A stretch of 64,000 nt of DNA from Siderastrea siderea (Eukaryota > Cnidaria > Anthozoa > Scleractinia > Rhizangiidae): positions 29,930,186 through 29,994,185 of the forward strand of contig OZ034968.1 in the NCBI GenBank assembly GCA_964030785.1. The letters run 5' to 3'. Position numbers and translations under genes: made by a program. Shown here in pieces: positions 1-12,494 of this stretch (its first letter is position 1; each line of letters starts with the position of its first letter). The notes under the pieces were generated by a model. It did no database searches. It was not told the origin of the DNA and saw only the letters and a list, made by a program, of their open reading frames with translations.

Positions 1-958
1 ATTACGCAATATTAAATTACGCAATCGCTTGTTAGCGTCGCTGTTTAAATAACCCGTTAAGCCTAAGGTTTGCAGAGATTTATTACAGACTAACCGGTGA
101 TAAAAGAATCGAGATATCTTGAAATAATCCCTCATTTATCTACCTAAACTTGACCTTTTCGCTTCGTCATAATTTTCGCACGAAAAACCTAAATAAACAA
201 TTCAATGTCAAATTCAAGTTCTCAAAAAACCAAAACGCAAAATTTTATCTACAATAGCCTCCGTAAAGAACACTGTTAAAGCCGAAGCGAACGAACGAGC
301 TGTATAGCCGAGAGATCGAGATCGAACGTTGAAAAATTCGAAATTGAAACTGTATCCGTTCCGTTTCCGGTCAAATCCAACGGAGTGGACCCTCCCACCG
401 TACGGATCAACCCAGCGGTAATAGTACCGTCCCTCCCGTAGCCAGTGCTATTTTGTCGAGCGGACGCGGTCGCTAAGCTTGAGTATTCAAATCCCGTAGT
501 CTACCCGTCGGAGTCACGGTTCATGACGAAGCGAAAAGGTCAAGTTTAGGTAGATAAATGAGGGATTCTCGGGCAGTTGCGCTGGATTTTGAGAGCCAGC
601 GCGCAATATAAAGAAAACCACGTAATCCATGGTTCAGCTGATCGCAATTTGGAGCGGATCCGTCCATTATTCGGGAATTTATTGCGCTTCGCGTGAAGAT
701 GGTTCGTTGGCCGGGTCACCAGCCTTTAATTCTTCTTTAGTGGAAGCTACCTCCGATTGAAAAAAGCCACAAAATGTCATTTAAACCAGCCAGGACGAAC
801 AGGAGAACATTGCGCTGAAGGTAGGCACGATTTATTTCAAGATATCTCGATTCTTTTATCACCGGTTAGTCTGTAATAAATCTCTGCAAACCTTAGGCTT
901 AACGGGTTATTTAAACAGCGACGCTAACAAGCGATTGCGTAATTTAATATTGCATAAT
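1..958. mobile_element. Non-autonomous DNA element with ~126-bp terminal inverted repeats
   Basis: Bases 1-126 return as a near-perfect reverse complement at 832-958, including the segments AACCCGTTAAGCCTAAGG and ACTAACCGGTGATAAAAG. The interior has no convincing coding frame. The left end coincides with the window edge, so the true terminus and any target duplication cannot be seen. This is most likely a MITE-like or deleted DNA transposon. The superfamily is not assigned. Confidence 0.75.
127..567. repeat. Nested inverted repeat inside the first element
   Basis: Bases 127-170 are repeated in reverse complement at 523-567, with the core ACCTAAACTTGACCTTTTCG, so a second palindromic unit of about 440 bp lies directly inside the left arm of the outer element. 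This suggests one element inserted in another, or a compound terminal structure. The GC-richer interior (about 300-480) has no recognised domain. Confidence 0.65.
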
Positions 959-1174
959 TTAATAGAGCGGTGCAAGATTAACCGGAAATCAATTAAACAG
1001 GCCACAATAAGCAGAAGTAAAACAGATTTATTTTCGTGAAGTAAAGATTTATTTCGTGCTATTACATATATTTTCACCCTTTTCTATTTTTAAATGAACT
1101 CCACTTACAACGCGTCTGGACTGCCTGTGACATCACGTGCAAAATCGAGCCTGCTGGGCCACAGTTTAAAAGCA

Positions 1175-1224
1175 GGACTGGACCCTGGACTGGACCCTGG
1201 ACTGGACCCTGGACTCTGGACTCT
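1175..1224 (+). repeat. 12-bp tandem repeat
   Basis: The unit GGACTGGACCCT is repeated about three times, followed by two 7-bp GGACTCT-type partial units. It falls in a 73-codon open frame, but the peptide (GLDP repeats) shows no other sign of coding and is regarded as a minisatellite. Confidence 0.7.
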
Positions 1225-1505
1225 GCACCCTAGTATTAACGGTCTTTTCTTTACTATGACATTTACTATGGCGGGACTGAAAAGCGGGATATTGATTGAT
1301 GCTTTTGATTTTTAATATTTAGTAAAACGCAAAATAATATCATGGCAGGATAATTTTCAAATTACATTACTTTTTCCTAACTGAAATTATGAATGTATGA
1401 AATTCATATATTTGAACTGCGGAATGAAGAAATGAAATAAATGTTGCGACTTCTCGTTAGTTATTTTCAGCAAGGTCAACTATGTTCAAGCCGCAGGTCT
1501 ATGAC

Positions 1506-1538
1506 GGGGGTGAGGGGTAAGGGGTTAGGGGTGAAGGG
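1506..1538 (+). other. G-quadruplex-forming tract
   Basis: Five runs of three to five G are separated by 3-4 bases (GGGGGTGAGGGGTAAGGGG, then TTAGGGGTGAAGGG). The pattern matches the usual G4 consensus on the + strand. No gene start is recognised next to it. Confidence 0.6.
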
Positions 1539-2287
1539 TAAAAAAAGCGCCAAAATAATTGTTTATATCTGTATATTCTCTATTTCCGACTTTCGTATTT
1601 GCACGCAGGGAACAGATAAGTAACGGTATTGATAATAAGCATAGGGCACAGGTTAAGTGTACTATGAAAACTTAGACCGGTCTCACCTCTAATCAAACGT
1701 GTAACCCCTACGTTTTGTAGAAGAATGCACCCCCCCAAATGAAAGGGGGCGCAAAAAGTAATGGGATGTACGTTAGGGATTGTGGATACCCGGCACAGCG
1801 AGACGAGTTTTTGTAGCAGAGCTTCCGCGCGGGTTGCAGGCCCGCGCAATCGGAGCACCATACTTGTCTGAGCAGCATGCTGGTAATTTTTCATGGTCAT
1901 GGCAAGCGGAATGGCTCGCGAGCGCGTGCGCCGTACGAACGTACGTCGCATTACATGACATTCTTATATTAAGCAGTTTTCGCCCAGCTTGTAGCCAATG
2001 CGTAAGTCTTTTGACGTGGCAAACTGGACGTTGGTGTAATCAGTTTTGCTTTTTTTTCTTGACTTTTCATGTTAAGCCCATTTATATTTATTTACTAGGC
2101 GTAATCAATGATTATGAAGTGCGTTGGTCTATAGCGACGCAGTGAATAACTGAACATTGTAGGCTTTCCAAACACGTATGATTACAGTTTTATAATTATT
2201 AACCAGAAAACAACCTTAAAAACGAAACTTCCCGGACAATAATGAAAGCCGCTCGTATATCAAATTGGAACCCGCTTATGCAAATAA

Positions 2288-2796
2288 GGGGCTGATTACA
2301 TGAGGCAGGCTGGCCCGGTTAGCCGGGATCTCGGCACGTCGGTGAAACATGTTAAAAATCAACTTTGCAATTACATGGAAAAATCTCAGCCCGGCTAGCT
2401 GGGATCCCGGCATCGCGATGTCGGGATCTCGGCTAGCCGGGCTGAAAATTTACCATGTAATCGTGATTGCCGGGCTAACACTTTCTCGTCACTAAATTTC
2501 GCTTCAGAGCAAAATAGCTCACCAGAAGATCGATATTTCTCTTTCTATATAACACATAAAGGTTTATCAGACCATAAAGCTACGTAAAACTGAAAATGAT
2601 ACACCAAAATAATGGATTAGCGAAAGTAAAAACACTCGATTCATGCTCTTTGATGTAGCCATCTTTTCACACGACAGCTTCTAAATTTAGCCGCAGGCGG
2701 ACTGGCTCGCCTCATGTAATACCGGGCTGAGCAGTCATCTCGGTACACCGAGCCAGACCTGCTAACCGGGCCAGCCCGGCTCATGTAATCGGCCCC
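2288..2796. mobile_element. 509-bp MITE, PIF/Harbinger-like
   Basis: The left end GGGGCTGATTACATGAG and the right end CTCATGTAATCGGCCCC are inverted copies, continuing about 35 bp to the segment GGCTGGCCCGGTTAGC. Further inverted GGCTAGCCGGGCTGA-type segments lie inside. The element is flanked by TAA at 2285-2287 and TAA at 2797-2799. A 3-bp TWA duplication with G-rich termini is the pattern known for PIF/Harbinger elements. There is no coding capacity, so it would depend on a transposase encoded elsewhere. Confidence 0.75.
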
Positions 2797-2799
2797 TAA

Positions 2800-5700
2800 G
2801 TCCGTGTTTACAAAAGATATTTGCTCCCTGAACTCAACTATCGATTAAAACAAGCAGAATAATCCACAAAAAAGCTTTTCCAGCCAAAAATTTTGAGATA
2901 AACAATAAAATTGCTTTCAGAAGCAAAAAACGTTCAATTATATTGTGTGCGTATACACACACATGTAATTTTTGCAGACAAGCGATCGGTTTTGCGAGCA
3001 AAATTACAAAAAAATTAGAAGAATCAGAAGCAAACAATCCGTTAAACAATCGCAGGAATCTCAACGCGAAACGGCTAAATACCGTACTTTAATTACCTCC
3101 ATGTCCTCTTTCTCGACAGTCCATTATTCTTCAGGGTCATTCCTTTCCATTTTGAACTTCAAAAAAGAACTATCTTAATTTTAAGAGCAGAAAAATACAT
3201 CTTGAAACTGTATGACCAATCCGCGCGTGCCGCCATTTTCTCTGTTTTCAAAATCCCATGCGATAGGAGCGCTCGCGATATTGTTTACCCATATGACGTA
3301 ATCCAAGATGGTTTCGAAAAGGCAGACGTTAAAGGTCATCTCTTAGTATCACAGGAGACCCAAGTACCACAGAATGCCCAAGATTAGGAGTTGCCTTCTC
3401 CTAACGTCGAACGCAAAAAATGGGAAGAAAAAGATCAAAAGAATACTCAGTTGTCTTTGCGGTGGAAGGCAAAAGGTTCCTTCAAGTTACAAAAATTGCC
3501 TTCGAGGTCTTCATCCTTCTTTTCTTAATTAATGGCGGAAAGATTGTCTTGTTCTCTCACAGCCAAGTTGGTGAAGTTTTTAAAGCGGTTTAACGTACGT
3601 GATTTTGAGCATTACGGTCAAAGAAATTACGATTTGATATGGGAATTTAACTTATGCCACTAGATCTGTGTCATTTACTTTTTATTTATGTTGAAGTTGC
3701 AAAAAAAAAAAAAAAAACTAAGAAAACGCGCTCAGATTTGAGACAGATGTAATCTTTTCCTCTTTGCAATTCACAAAGGCACTGCAATATCTTCAAATTT
3801 AAGAGCGGTAGGACTGACCAGGACAAAAACGCATAACAATTCACGAGTAGAAAAATAAGAAAAATAAAGATAGCATGACCTTTCTCTCTCCTTTAGAATG
3901 CTTTTAAAATGAAAGTCATTTAAGTGTTTTTAGATTTTCAATACATATAAAGACACCGTGTAAAGGACAACGTTGATTACCTGTTTAGTCAGTTTAGATT
4001 TAGCCAATGCCTTACCTAACGTGAAACCGACAGTTTCAGTCAGACACTCGGGAGCAGTATTGTATACTGATCTTTTGCAGTAAAATAAAGTAATCCCTGC
4101 TATTTTTAACTTTATGTTGTCCTTTTCACATGTGGTATTTTCTTTTAGGGGGAAGGGAAACTGATGGAAAACCTTTCCCTTTCTTGCCCTTTGTATTTAT
4201 TTTGTCTTTCAGTGCCAAGTAGAAAAAGTAAACAAATTGTGCAGCAACTTCGTGGAAGAAAAACAAAAACGGCCGCACTTAATAACCCTGCCGATGGTCT
4301 ACAAAAATCGTAAAGAAAACCTTCTTCCTCTCGGTCTGGAAAATTGTCAGTAGCTGTTACAAACTGCAGCAACTGATGGATTGAAATTTGGGTCGACCAA
4401 ACTGGCACCGAAGCATTCGAGTAGCCGATTTTGACATAAGCGGCCAAGGGGCAATCTAGCCGAACGAAAAAGAACAAATGGAAAACATAACGCGAATCTT
4501 CGACTTTCGGTGAGGTCAGACAAATATATAAGGTAACTAGAAACAGTATTTTTGCAATTGGAGTTGACGATTTATTCCCCATGGAATCTATCTTGTCTTG
4601 AGGACTAGCGTACGCCATATTTAACGACTTCAGTGAGAGTATTTTCAAAGGTTAACAATTAGTAGCGAAAAAAATGTGGAGCTCCTCTTTTAGGCTAGGC
4701 TAAATCTATATATCAACTCTTATCAGATTGATAAAAGGTGTTAGACTGTTAGCGCAATCGGGACATTCAGACGTATGCGATAACAGCGATAAGGAAACAG
4801 ACCTATAACCTGGGTTTTTCTGCTTTTCCAACCTACGAGTTGTTTTATTGTTGGCCTGGACAGCTTCATTACACAGGAGTTAAAATGGTTTCTTTTACTT
4901 TGGAGATTGGACATTTTTCCAAGTTGTCTTATCCAAATTCTGCAGCAGTCAGCCAGCCACTTAGATTTCTTTAGGCTCATCCTTTTAAAGCACGAAAGGA
5001 ATGGGACTTTGGCGTGAAACTCAATTCAGCAAAATTTCCTCTCTTTTAACAAATTGTTTCCTATGCAAAACGTATTTGAAAATAGGAAATAGAATGAAAG
5101 ACTACGTACGTTTGACCAAAAAAAAAATGCCAAGCTGTGGTACTGTTTGGAGGATTTGACGTTCTTAGAGCCCCCTAAAATCTTCGTCCCATCGTGTGTG
5201 CTAGCTCTTTCTTGGCACACAGGCTTGCGCCCGCAGGTGCTAGCGGCAGTGAAAACCGAGTTTTCGTACGTCATTATCCGGATCATCCTTCATCACAACA
5301 TTGGGTACACTGCGAGAAGGATTACATGGTGTCATTTGCTAATTATCTAGTTTCCAGCTCGAGCTATAGGGCACGAAAGTAAGGGGGCGAGTTGCATAAA
5401 ACTTAACGTCTGGCAAAACTTATAACGCCTGACGTTCACTCCAGTCGAAGTCACTATTTTAACGTCTGTCGTTAGCTGTTACGTCTAGCGTTAGGTTTTT
5501 TGCAATGATAGATAACCAAAGAGGTGCATAGCGGCGAGTTGGTTATAATTATTTGATGTCCAGCAAGTCCGAGTAGAACAATTGTTTCATTAAAAACTCA
5601 ACCACTATAATTGTTATAAAATAAAGACAGAAAGAAAAAATGAGTAAGAGATAAAAAAGGGACAAGAATTGGTCACATGACTGAACGAAAAAGGCGCCAA

Positions 5701-8390
5701 AAGCTGCTAAGTGTGCAGTGTTTCTTTCCGAAGATGAATGAATCAAAATGAAACTGCTCTGAACCGAAGTGAACGAAGCGGCACTTTGGTTTCAGTGGGA
5801 GAAAATCTACTAATTTTTGGCTCCGAAATGTGGTACGTGTTTGCAATTATTCTTGAAATATTATTATAATCATCGTTCAAAGTGGATTGAAGCTGTACGA
5901 TTTTTCAGTATTAGCCGCGGGTCAAGTTGAAACGGAGCAAGATTGTAATCCGTTCGCACAACGGCGTCATCATGTGCTTGTTAAATGGAACTGACGACGG
6001 AATTTGAACTTGAACAGATAATTCCAGTGCAGCTCAGAAACAAGATTACTGTAGCGAGGAACGTCAGAATTCACCATCTTAGTTTGTTAAAGGCAAGGCA
6101 CAAAACGCGGTTGTTCTCAGTTTAGCGGATGCGGACGGAATGTTAAAAACAACACTCAAACAACTGAGAAGCGATTCAACTTCTTTTACATAGCATCCGA
6201 TTTGTATCAGAACATTTGGAACTTTGGAACAGAGAGCAACAACGAGTGCAGGTAAACCAGAGTCACTTTGCGTGGTATGACCAAAAAAATGTAGCCCTTC
6301 CTTCTTTCTTGGTAGTTTGTTCGGTACGTGTTTAGATTGCTTCTTGATTTTCGTACTGACTCGCCATGGATGTGTGACAGTTTTTACTAAGTGCTTCTCT
6401 CTCATTTTACTGTGTTTTGTTTTATGTCTTGTCTTGCTATTTCGGAGTGGAAAGCTTTCCTGATAAAACCTACTGCCTGTAAACTTTTTATGACCGGCGG
6501 GACGATGAAAGAAATTAATTGTAAACACAAAGCTAAATACTTAAAATTTTATTTCTACACAGTTTCTTGTCGTATTAAGAAATCAGACACTCCGGAACAA
6601 TTTTTATTTGTGTCTCAGTGACGCTGATTAATTTAAATTCGCTGCAAAGTGATATTTCGCATTCATTTTTCTCACCAGGTTGCTCGCGGGGAAAAACTTC
6701 CATCCTATATTAAAAGATAAAAAACAACAAGGGAAAACATGAAGGCAAAAACACAATGCGGACAGCTGAGGAAACAGAAAATTCGACTTATTTTTCTTCA
6801 AAAAGCAGACTTCAGCACAACTTTCACTGACAGCTCTTTTTGCAGCATTCTTTGGGAAGCTAATTAAGGTCAAGAAGGGTACTTGTGAAACTACAGTTGC
6901 TTTGATGAACTGACTTTACTTGCTCCCAGCAGCAACTCGACAGACTTTGCAATCCAAATACCGGTACGCATTTCTCACTGATTCGCACGCCCACTGGCTG
7001 TTTAGTTCTGTCAATCATCAAAAAACTTTGCTAAAATAAATAATACCGCCCAGGCATCAGGCCATTTACTGGGAAAAGTCACCTGAAAAAGGTTTTTTAA
7101 AGCTTCCAAGTATAATTATCGAGGGAAAATGGCACACGGCTTTTTCGCCCTCGAAGTAGTACTCGGGTGTTTTAAAAACACAAACCCTAAACTATTTTTA
7201 GAAGTTTTTAGAGTCTCTTTTTCACTTATAGTTGCTTGAATATCTTTTCATTTCGATCTCCAATTAGAGACACTCTGAAATGGCTTAGGGGTTAAAAACA
7301 AAACAAACACCAAAACCATGCTACACTGAACTCACTCACTGAATCGGCGATTCCGAGTTTATTTTAGTCGCTGAATTGGGACAGAAATGGCTTTCACTTC
7401 AAGTGAGGAAGCTGAAAAATATAACAAACAGAACAGGGAACTTATAAAACATTCCACAACTGAAAAAAACATATAGAGCTTTACACTTGACGACAGAGCG
7501 ACTCTTCAGTTTGTTGAATAATTAAATTAGCAATCAGTCAAAGCAACCCGATGTGCAGTGACGTATACTAAACTGAATTGAGAAAACAACACCGACCCAG
7601 TCTAAAATAGCCACGCTATCTAGTTTTAGAATAAAATGTAAACCAGTTGCGAAATGAGAATTGCTCAAAAAACGAACTTTAAAGAAAAAATCTCAAAAGA
7701 TTGCGCACTGAGCTGCAATATGAAATCGAACTTATATCGGATCGCTTATTTACGAAATTCCTTGAATGATTAAACGTAGAAAAAGGGACACCTGACTTTC
7801 ACAAATTAAACTAAAACTGAAACTGCGCATGCATTGAGACAAGCACTTGTTTGCCTGCATTAATAGCCTATATATGAACGCAAAACTAACTAGAGTCACT
7901 TAGGTGTGCTTCGCATTGCTGGTAACGAACAAGCTGAACAGGCGATAACCTCGTTCCCGGGGTACTATCTCCTTATGATGCAGGAAAACTCAGTTTGTCC
8001 CGCGTACTGAACTCTGATTGGGCAATTTTAATTTCAGTGACGTAGACCATACGGTAGGTTGCCAATAAGTTTGGATTTTGGGCTCTGTTGTGTTGCAAGA
8101 TTTCTAAAGCCGCTAAAAAGTGATGTTTTCTGAAAGGATCAGCAAGTTTCTTAGTTCCTGATTTGGCGTTTGCTTGCGGTTATCAACACCAGTTATCCAA
8201 AGCTAGAAAACGGCCTCTGATTGGTCTGTAATCCTCGAACGGATGCAGTCTTTCGTTTCGACAGACGTTCGTGGGGGAGGAACAGTTGGGGTCTTTTCCT
8301 TCACTCGATTTACTTCGTGTCTTTTAGGCGTCAAAGAAAATTAACTGCGCAAAACCAGACGTTGAGCATGTAAAAGACTCAGTAGTGACA
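2800..8390. other. Gene-poor stretch, unrecognised sequence
   Basis: No gene is recognised. It contains an A-rich run near 3700, a minus-strand fragment of the 1.65-kb repeat near 4620-4710 (the ATATATAGATTTAGCC end), and a short AACGTC-rich patch at 5400-5500. The open frames at 4145-4648 (167 codons, one hydrophobic stretch, minus) and 6079-6528 (149 codons, basic, minus) show no family signature and may be chance. Confidence 0.5.
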
Positions 8391-8427
8391 TTTGCGACCG
8401 CATCCACCTGTTATCCACTTTAATCAG

Positions 8428-8664
8428 ATGTTTTGCACAGTTTGTGGAAACGAGGTTTATAGAGGACAAAGTTTTTGTGGGATATATGGGACAAAACGTC
8501 CTCCTCTAGAGGAAATTGTCCACTATGTTTCAAAAAAGCAAACGAGAAATATCAACATTCGAAGACTTTTTGGAATTGTTCAAGATATATCGAAATCGAT
8601 TTCAGCTCATGATAAAAACGTTACGCAACATGGGAGTGGGGAGTGTACGGGAAACATTGCGTAA
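8428..8664 (+). CDS. Partial zinc-ribbon protein, probably a fragment
   Basis: The frame opens with ATG then FCTVCGNEV, followed by SFCGIYGTKRPPLEEIVHY. This matches the usual layout of a small zinc ribbon (CxxC, about 10 residues, CxxC), but the last cysteine is replaced by tyrosine (FCGIYG). The frame closes after about 78 codons, and the overlapping +1 frame stays open to 8710, so a frameshift or a splice site may lie near 8520. I know similar ribbons at the N-terminus of expanded, probably mobile-element-derived genes in cnidarians, but that link is from memory. The ATG at 8428 is chosen because the ribbon begins directly after it. It is probably a pseudogene fragment or first exon. Confidence 0.4.
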   Translation: MFCTVCGNEVYRGQSFCGIYGTKRPPLEEIVHYVSKKQTRNINIRRLFGIVQDISKSISAHDKNVTQHGSGECTGNIA

Positions 8665-9050
8665 TGTTACACAATCCAAAAAGCGCAAAGAGGCGACAGC
8701 CAAAAAATAGGGGTGGAAACTGGGACTAACGTGTACAGAGATAGAGATCAAGAGATCAAGCAAGGCACGATGTGTAGAAGGTACAAGCTGCCAGAATAAA
8801 TACATGACTCTCTGCTACACAGAGGCTCTGAGAGGATTTTGGGGAGGATATTCCGCTGGGCGAAGAAAAGGAACACGTAAAATTGTAAAAGGGGGAGAGT
8901 TCTCTGTGGTGAAACGCATAGAGCCACGTCACTTGTAGTTTTTCAGAGTCTTGAAGTTTGGATCAGCTCAAACGTTTTCGAGTGTGAAGTTCGTATGAAA
9001 AAGATGCCTAAAACGTCCCGACAGAAAACTAATTTCGCGCCGATATATCA

Positions 9051-9755
9051 ACTAAACTAAAGTAAACTAAACTAAACTAAACTAAACTAAACTAAACTAA
9101 ACTAAACTAAACTAAACTAAACTAAACTAAACTAAACTAAACTAAACTAAACTAAAACTAAACTAAACTAAACTAAACTAAACTAAACTAAACTAAAACT
9201 AAACTAAACTAAACTAAACTACACTACATTAATCCAAACTAAACTAAACTAATTAAACTAAACTAAACTAGAACTAAACTAAACTAAACTAAACTAAACT
9301 AATTAAACTAAACTAAACTAAAACTAAACTAAACTAAACTAAACTAAACTAAACTAAACTAAATTAAACTAAACTAAAGTAAACTAAACTTAACTAAACT
9401 AAACTAAATTAAACAAAAACTAAACTAAACTAAACTAAACTAAGCTAAACTAAACTAAACTAAACTAAACTAAACTAAACTAAACTAAACTAAACTAAAC
9501 TAAACTAAACTAAACTAAACTAAACTAAACTAAACTAAACTAAACTAAATAAACTAAACTAAATAAACTAAAACTAACCTAAACTGAACTAAACTAAACT
9601 AAACTAAACGAAACTAAACTAAATAAACTAAAACTAACCTAAACTGAACTAAACTAAACTAAACTAAACGAAACTAAACTAAACTAAACTAAATAAACTA
9701 AACTAAATAAACTAAAACTAACCTAAACTGAACTAAACTAAACTAAACTAAACTA
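9051..9755 (+). repeat. (ACTAA)n satellite, ~700 bp
   Basis: This is an almost uninterrupted array of the 5-bp unit AACTA, with scattered point changes. From about 9545 to 9735 the array gains a higher-order unit of roughly 60-70 bp (marked by CTAAATAAACTAAAACTAACC), repeated about three times. This implies local duplication after degeneration. It is not a recognised telomere sequence. Confidence 0.9.
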
Positions 9756-10844
9756 TGCACATAAGCTTATGCTTATGCCTTGGGGTTTGCCCAGGGGATG
9801 GGCATTGCTAAAAAATTGACTGATTAAAATTAAGACGATCAACATCTGTCACTTTTGCATGGGAGTTGACCGCTGGGATAGTGAACTGAAGAAGACGTAA
9901 AAGGGTATTTCGAGAACGTTTCATCTCTTTTTTCCGCATAGCGCTCCCTTCACCCAACATTCAGCCCTTGTTCTCTCTCCCAATATGGGCAAGGTTTTGG
10001 AACAGCCCTACCCCACAAAAAATAAAAGAAATCAATCAATATTAGTAAAACATAAACAAAGCAAGACATTAACTTGATTATATTTATTATCGATTCTTCG
10101 CTAGAATGACCGTTAGAGTTTTATGATTGCCTTTTTGAGTCCTTACACTACACTAATCATCACTGAGTCACTCCATTCAGTCTTATGGAGCAAACAGGAA
10201 TCAGAATCAGTAAATTTAGCTAACTGGCTCTCAAAAGCAAAAAAATAGTAACCATAACTCTAAATTCTCACTAAATTAAAAGCATTGAAAGCAGTGGCTA
10301 CACGATAACTTTCGGCTCGCTCCTAGAGTGAACAGCGATATAGGACTGTTGTGAGAACTGCATCGCTTGCTTATGTCATGCTGACGATTCCTCTGCAGTA
10401 CTAATATTTTTTGTTTTGTTGTTTGTTTGTCAGGATGAAGTATTATGGTAATCATCTTTTTCAAGCCCCACGGATTAACCAGTATATTTTGCGATCATTG
10501 AACTTAACCTTTATCCAAAGGAGATAATGCCCGCGACCATGCGTTATCACTCCACTGAAACGGCGGAGGTTTTAATTTGGGTATTTCTCTTCAGTTTGGC
10601 TATGCGTAGACGTAATGTTGTGGATAAACGTGCATACACTGCTTTCAATAGTTTTTGCTTTAACAATGTCTTATCTCTATCTAGGCGCCTCGATTAGCTT
10701 TTGGCAGTCTTTACTTTTGATTGTAGTAACTACTGGAACAATTGATAATGAATCTTGCTTGCTAAAACCTTATTAAAGAATGCTTTTCATTGAAAAACTG
10801 CTTGTGAACTGACAAATGGATCTTCTCCTTGAATGCTAATCGCC
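9756..10844. other. Intergenic, nothing recognised
   Basis: AT-rich DNA with no open frame of note and no inverted repeat that I could find. It lies downstream (3') of the minus-strand GPCR gene and may include its 3' untranslated region just below 10845. Confidence 0.4.
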
Positions 10845-11185
10845 TTATGACAATTCAAGTTCTTTCCTCTTTTCTCCTTCCTCAATAACGATCTTGTCTG
10901 GCAGTTGACGGTAACCCCATAGCCGTGCTGCAACAAGTTTGCTCCCTTGATAGAAGGTCGGAATGTGGTTGCCACACACTATAGTGAACATTATGGTCTG
11001 CCCATAGATCAGCAACCGAGGAACAAAGTAAAAGATGATTTGGCGTCCAGGCCAATTCTCGAAGTCTCCTCCCGATATCTTGGTAAGCCGAGCTGGACTG
11101 GTGCAGATGAAGAGGCCTGCTGCGAGTGCGAGGCACATTGAGCGCAGCTGTTTCCTGCTTGTACCCATGATCATGTCATCTGGAC
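10845..11185 (-). CDS. Class A GPCR, last exon (TM6-TM7 and tail)
   Basis: This is the C-terminal exon of a seven-helix receptor. TM6 reads RSMCLALAAGLFICTSPARL, with CTSP at the place of the family CWxP motif. TM7 follows with HIPTFY in place of NPxxY, then a basic cytoplasmic tail ending at the stop codon at 10845. The acceptor AG at 11187-11186 (minus) leaves two bases, GT, which join the single G left by exon 2 to give glycine: AAA GCT G|GT CCA GAT. The reading frame therefore continues, which strongly supports the exon pair. The replacement of the conserved Trp and Asn means it is a divergent rhodopsin-family receptor. The ligand cannot be told. Confidence 0.65.
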
Positions 11186-12033
11186 CTTGACAAAAACAAA
11201 TAGTATGAGCGCGTAATGGAAGGCCATCTATAGAACATTACAAAGATTAGTAGCGCACTAGAACAACGCACTTGTGGAACGTCGCGGAAGTCAGCGGTAG
11301 GGCCCAAAATGTTTTTGTGTGGTAAGGGAAGTAAAAACTATAAATGAGAGTTAGCGTCGTAAAAGAACAACATCTACTGAAATATCCACTAAGAGATCGT
11401 TAATCATATAATTTGACGCTCAAAATAAAATACGCGTATGAGTTTAAGACACCACCTTGAATTGAGAAAACGGACGGAAATTCTGCTGGCGTATCAGAAA
11501 GAATGCACCACCCCTCCCACCTTTAAATTACCCACCCTAAGAGGGAAAACAGGTTTCCAGGAACCGCGTTTGCTGGTGTCAGGCTGAGACTGCCTACATC
11601 AGTTTAGAAATCCAAGATAGCGGCCTTGAACATGTTGGATACACAAAAAAATTCAACGCACACTGATGAGAAGTCCTTGGGACATAGCTCAAACATGTTA
11701 AATTTTAAGACACTAAGAAAGAAATGTTACTTTTGCTCGAATGGAAAGATCTTGGTGTTTTTACTAACAAGAATTCTCCCTCTCCCCCGGAAACAATGCC
11801 GCCATGTGGGAAGTATTCTCGATTCATGGGCTCAACGTTGCGAAACCCTGCCTTCAGCAACCACTAAGGGCTTAATTTCTTTTAGCTTATACCAGCTGGT
11901 TTCGAGAGATGCCGTTCATCAGCAGAGAATCGACTATGCATAGCTGACAGCTGAGATTATGATGAGTGTCAAAGCAAAAACTAAGTAAATGTTAAAATTG
12001 TAGCCACAGGTGGACAATCCGGACTGTTTGAGG

Positions 12034-12464
12034 CAGCGTGACGTCACGACACGCTATTTGATCTCATACATTTACTGTAATTTCTATAACGGCTGCCTTC
12101 GGCTAGATTCAAGTGATCGGGAGAAATGCTCAATAAAATACTGATTTTTTTATCTTTCGATCCCAAATTGTGATACACTGCAAGCAAGATGAACAAAGTT
12201 AACTTACCTTGTGTCTTCTGTGCTGGGCTTCTGTGTGGACTTCTGCGATTCTATGGCGTTTTCTGTCGCTTGCCGCTGGCGCCCCCGTACAAAAGAACTC
12301 AAAAAGCCATAAAATCGAAAAAAAAAAACACAGAAGACATAAGATAAGTAAGGTAAGGTAAATAAGATCACTTGAATCTAGCCGAATTTAGCCAAATCTA
12401 GGCGAACGTTATGAAAATTACAGTAAATGTATGAGATCAAATAGCGTGTCGTGACGTCACGCTG
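12034..12464. mobile_element. 431-bp MITE in GPCR intron
   Basis: The left arm starting CAGCGTGACGTCACGACACG (12034-12119) returns in reverse complement at 12363-12464, giving inverted repeats of about 85-100 bp with a small insertion in the right arm. It lies in the receptor intron only about 30 bp beyond the exon 2 donor. I could not define a target duplication, so the superfamily is open. The termini carry the palindrome TGACGTCA, the CRE consensus. Confidence 0.65.
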
Positions 12465-12494
12465 CAACTGACAATTGAGCCTTGAGATGCTTAC

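Noticed and set aside
1780..2145. 121-codon plus-strand frame
   Set aside because: No domain, no codon bias or splice context; an overlapping minus frame of similar length is equally open.
3695..3716. A-rich run as the tail of a retrotransposed copy
   Set aside because: No coding or element sequence was recognised upstream and no target duplication was found.
4145..4648. 167-codon minus-strand frame with a hydrophobic stretch
   Set aside because: No recognisable motif, AT-rich surroundings and no clear splice partners; kept only as a remark.
9051..9755. (ACTAA)n array as an interstitial telomere
   Set aside because: The unit is not TTAGGG-like, and cnidarians are known to use TTAGGG; it is treated as a plain satellite.
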